Below are positions 62,711 through 64,000 of a stretch of DNA of 64,000 nucleotides, piece after piece. The DNA is from CAWGJF01 sp963822905 (GTDB taxonomy: Bacteria > Bacteroidota > Ignavibacteria > Ignavibacteriales > Ignavibacteriaceae): assembly GCA_963822905.1 (NCBI GenBank), contig CAWGJF010000007.1, forward strand, positions 62,001-126,000. The letters are read 5' to 3'. The notes under the pieces are model-generated. The model searched no databases and was not told the DNA's origin. It was given only the letters and a program-made list of their open reading frames with translations. The position numbers and the translations under genes are program-made. Within the stretch, counting starts at the first letter, position 1. Each line of letters begins with the position of its first letter.

Positions 62711-63983
62711 ACTGCCAGTTCCAATAGTTATAATTATTTATTTCCAATTGATACTCATTTTCTTTTTGAATTTTATTTTTTTTCAGATCAATAAAATTTT
62801 TAAGGATGGTCAGAAACTCAATTACTGAAATATCTCCATTATTTAAATCTCTCACTGATATATCCATAACTTTTGCATAATCAGCAATCTGTTTATTCAA
62901 ATCATCAATATTCTGATTTAAGGATATTAATTTTGAAGCAGAGTTACTGAGAAAAAGTTCAAGATTGCGAGAAAAATACTTATTATAATTACTTACTGTA
63001 TTTTGAGAAATGAGATTTTGCTGCCGGGTTAAACTCTTTTGACCGCCATCAAAAATAGGAAGTGAAAAACTAAGCCCTGCACTGAGACCAAATTTTCTTT
63101 CAATTCCATTTGTTTCTACAGCATTCAATCCCGTGTTAAAAAATAATTTAAGCTGAGGTAAGTATTTTGTTTCGAATACCAATTGTTGATTGCTTAGAGC
63201 CATACTATCAAGTTCGTATTTCTTAAAGAAGCCAGAGTTATTTTTTGGTGCGGATAATTGCAATGCAACACTTTCCAGATAAACAGTATTAGTATCTTTA
63301 ATCCCACATAAAGTATTAAGTTGGATAAGATCATTTTTGTAAGACTGAAACGATTCACTGCTGGTTAAAACCTCGCTCTGCAATTCAATTTTCATTAACA
63401 GATAATCACGGGCAGTTAAAAATCCTTTTTCAACCAGGTCCGAGGCAATTTTAAGTTGCTCGGATAAGTTTGAAACAGATTGCTTATTCAGGTTATAAAG
63501 TTGCAATGATGTATAAGCAGCCAGGTATTGGTCAGTGATTTGCTTTTTAAGACTATGCTTCTCAAGATCATAGCTGAAACTATACTGTTCGGATTGAATA
63601 CTGTTCTGACTTTCAAGAGTGTTGATTAAACCACCATTAAAAATATTTTTCTCAACATTTAACTGTGCCGAATACAACCCGCCGTTTGAAATTCCTACAT
63701 CATATCCAATTGCTTTTGGATCAGGATTGGCAGAAATAAGTTTACCATTGTTATTGAAATACGGAGCAAATAAATAATCGGCAGAAAGAAAAACATTAAA
63801 CCCGGAGTTTTCAGCAGAGTTCAAGTCTGACTGTATTCTATTTATTTCTTTAAGATTCTGAAATTCAGATAAAGAAGGCGAATTTTTTGAACCCTGTTCT
63901 AAGTAATATTCAAGAGAATATTGTGCTGATGCAACACCATAAAACAGAAAAATAAAAGTTATTACTAATTTAATTATGTCCAT
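62703..63983 (-). CDS. TolC-like outer-membrane efflux protein
   Basis: Outer-membrane channel of 426 residues. A signal peptide is present (LVITFIFLFYGVASAQ). The two outer-membrane-efflux repeats each have long coiled helices (about 45-215 and 240-420), for example EQLKIASDLVEKGFLTARDY and IADYAKVMDISVRDLNNGD. The second repeat contains LSAGLSFSLPIFDGGQKSL, a typical TolC turn. It is the first gene of the operon, followed by adaptor and permease. Its promoter must lie beyond the 17 bases left in the window. Confidence 0.92.
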   Translation of the reverse strand: MDIIKLVITFIFLFYGVASAQYSLEYYLEQGSKNSPSLSEFQNLKEINRIQSDLNSAENSGFNVFLSADYLFAPYFNNNGKLISANPDPKAIGYDVGISNGGLYSAQLNVEKNIFNGGLINTLESQNSIQSEQYSFSYDLEKHSLKKQITDQYLAAYTSLQLYNLNKQSVSNLSEQLKIASDLVEKGFLTARDYLLMKIELQSEVLTSSESFQSYKNDLIQLNTLCGIKDTNTVYLESVALQLSAPKNNSGFFKKYELDSMALSNQQLVFETKYLPQLKLFFNTGLNAVETNGIERKFGLSAGLSFSLPIFDGGQKSLTRQQNLISQNTVSNYNKYFSRNLELFLSNSASKLISLNQNIDDLNKQIADYAKVMDISVRDLNNGDISVIEFLTILKNFIDLKKNKIQKENEYQLEINNYNYWNWQYE

Positions 63984-64000
63984 AGAAATTTTTAATCGAA

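Overview
The window is AT-rich and looks like part of an Ignavibacteria-type chromosome (Ignavibacteriota, in the Bacteroidota/Chlorobi group), possibly a metagenome contig. The strongest clue is nine secreted proteins ending in a type IX secretion (T9SS) sorting domain of the NYPNPFNPST...GIYFYQL...TKKMILLK kind. A TAnnTTTG promoter box, hybrid propeller sensor kinases and a Bacteroidota-like order of rpoBC, ribosomal-protein, nusG, secE and tRNA genes agree with this. The placement is inference; no 16S gene is present.

Layout. 1-8.9 kb (minus strand): tRNA-Tyr, tRNA-Gly, tRNA-Thr, rpmG, tRNA-Trp, secE, nusG, rplK, rplA, rplJ, rplL, an attenuator-like hairpin, rpoB and the start of rpoC. 9-17 kb: comM, a T9SS protein and an operon of an M16 peptidase with nuoG, nuoH and nuoI. 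17-24.5 kb: a frameshifted aminotransferase carrying a palindromic insertion, two paralogous T9SS proteins (one frameshifted) and a lysC-lysA operon whose lysA has two one-base lesions. 24.5-30.2 kb: a minus-strand cluster of alanine racemase, M20 amidohydrolase, sodium/solute symporter, ornithine-racemase-like enzyme and GNAT acetyltransferase, suggesting use of D- or N-acylated amino acids. 30.4-35 kb: surface proteins and two small membrane-protein ORFs. 35.3-39.5 kb: a hybrid two-component system protein. 39.6-40 kb: junk fragments, including a displaced second copy of the lysA 3' end. 40-50.8 kb: T9SS proteins and a two-component pair whose kinase has an FG-GAP/VCBS plus ASPIC/UnbV sensor region. 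50.8-54.8 kb: housekeeping genes rlmB, hisS, ptsN and an aminotransferase. 54.8-58.7 kb: a small array of palindromes, a PAP2 phosphatase, a T9SS protein and a PepSY-like protein. 58.8-64 kb: a tripartite RND efflux operon.

The best candidate for an undescribed system is the locus at 41.5-48.8 kb. It holds a histidine kinase with a propeller and ASPIC/UnbV ectodomain, its LuxR-type response regulator and a three-module beta-helix T9SS protein. A shared 23-base motif lies upstream of both the regulator gene and the beta-helix gene. Separately, most single-base lesions fall between 17.6 and 24.4 kb and sit in or beside homopolymers, so several broken genes there may be sequencing errors rather than true pseudogenes.
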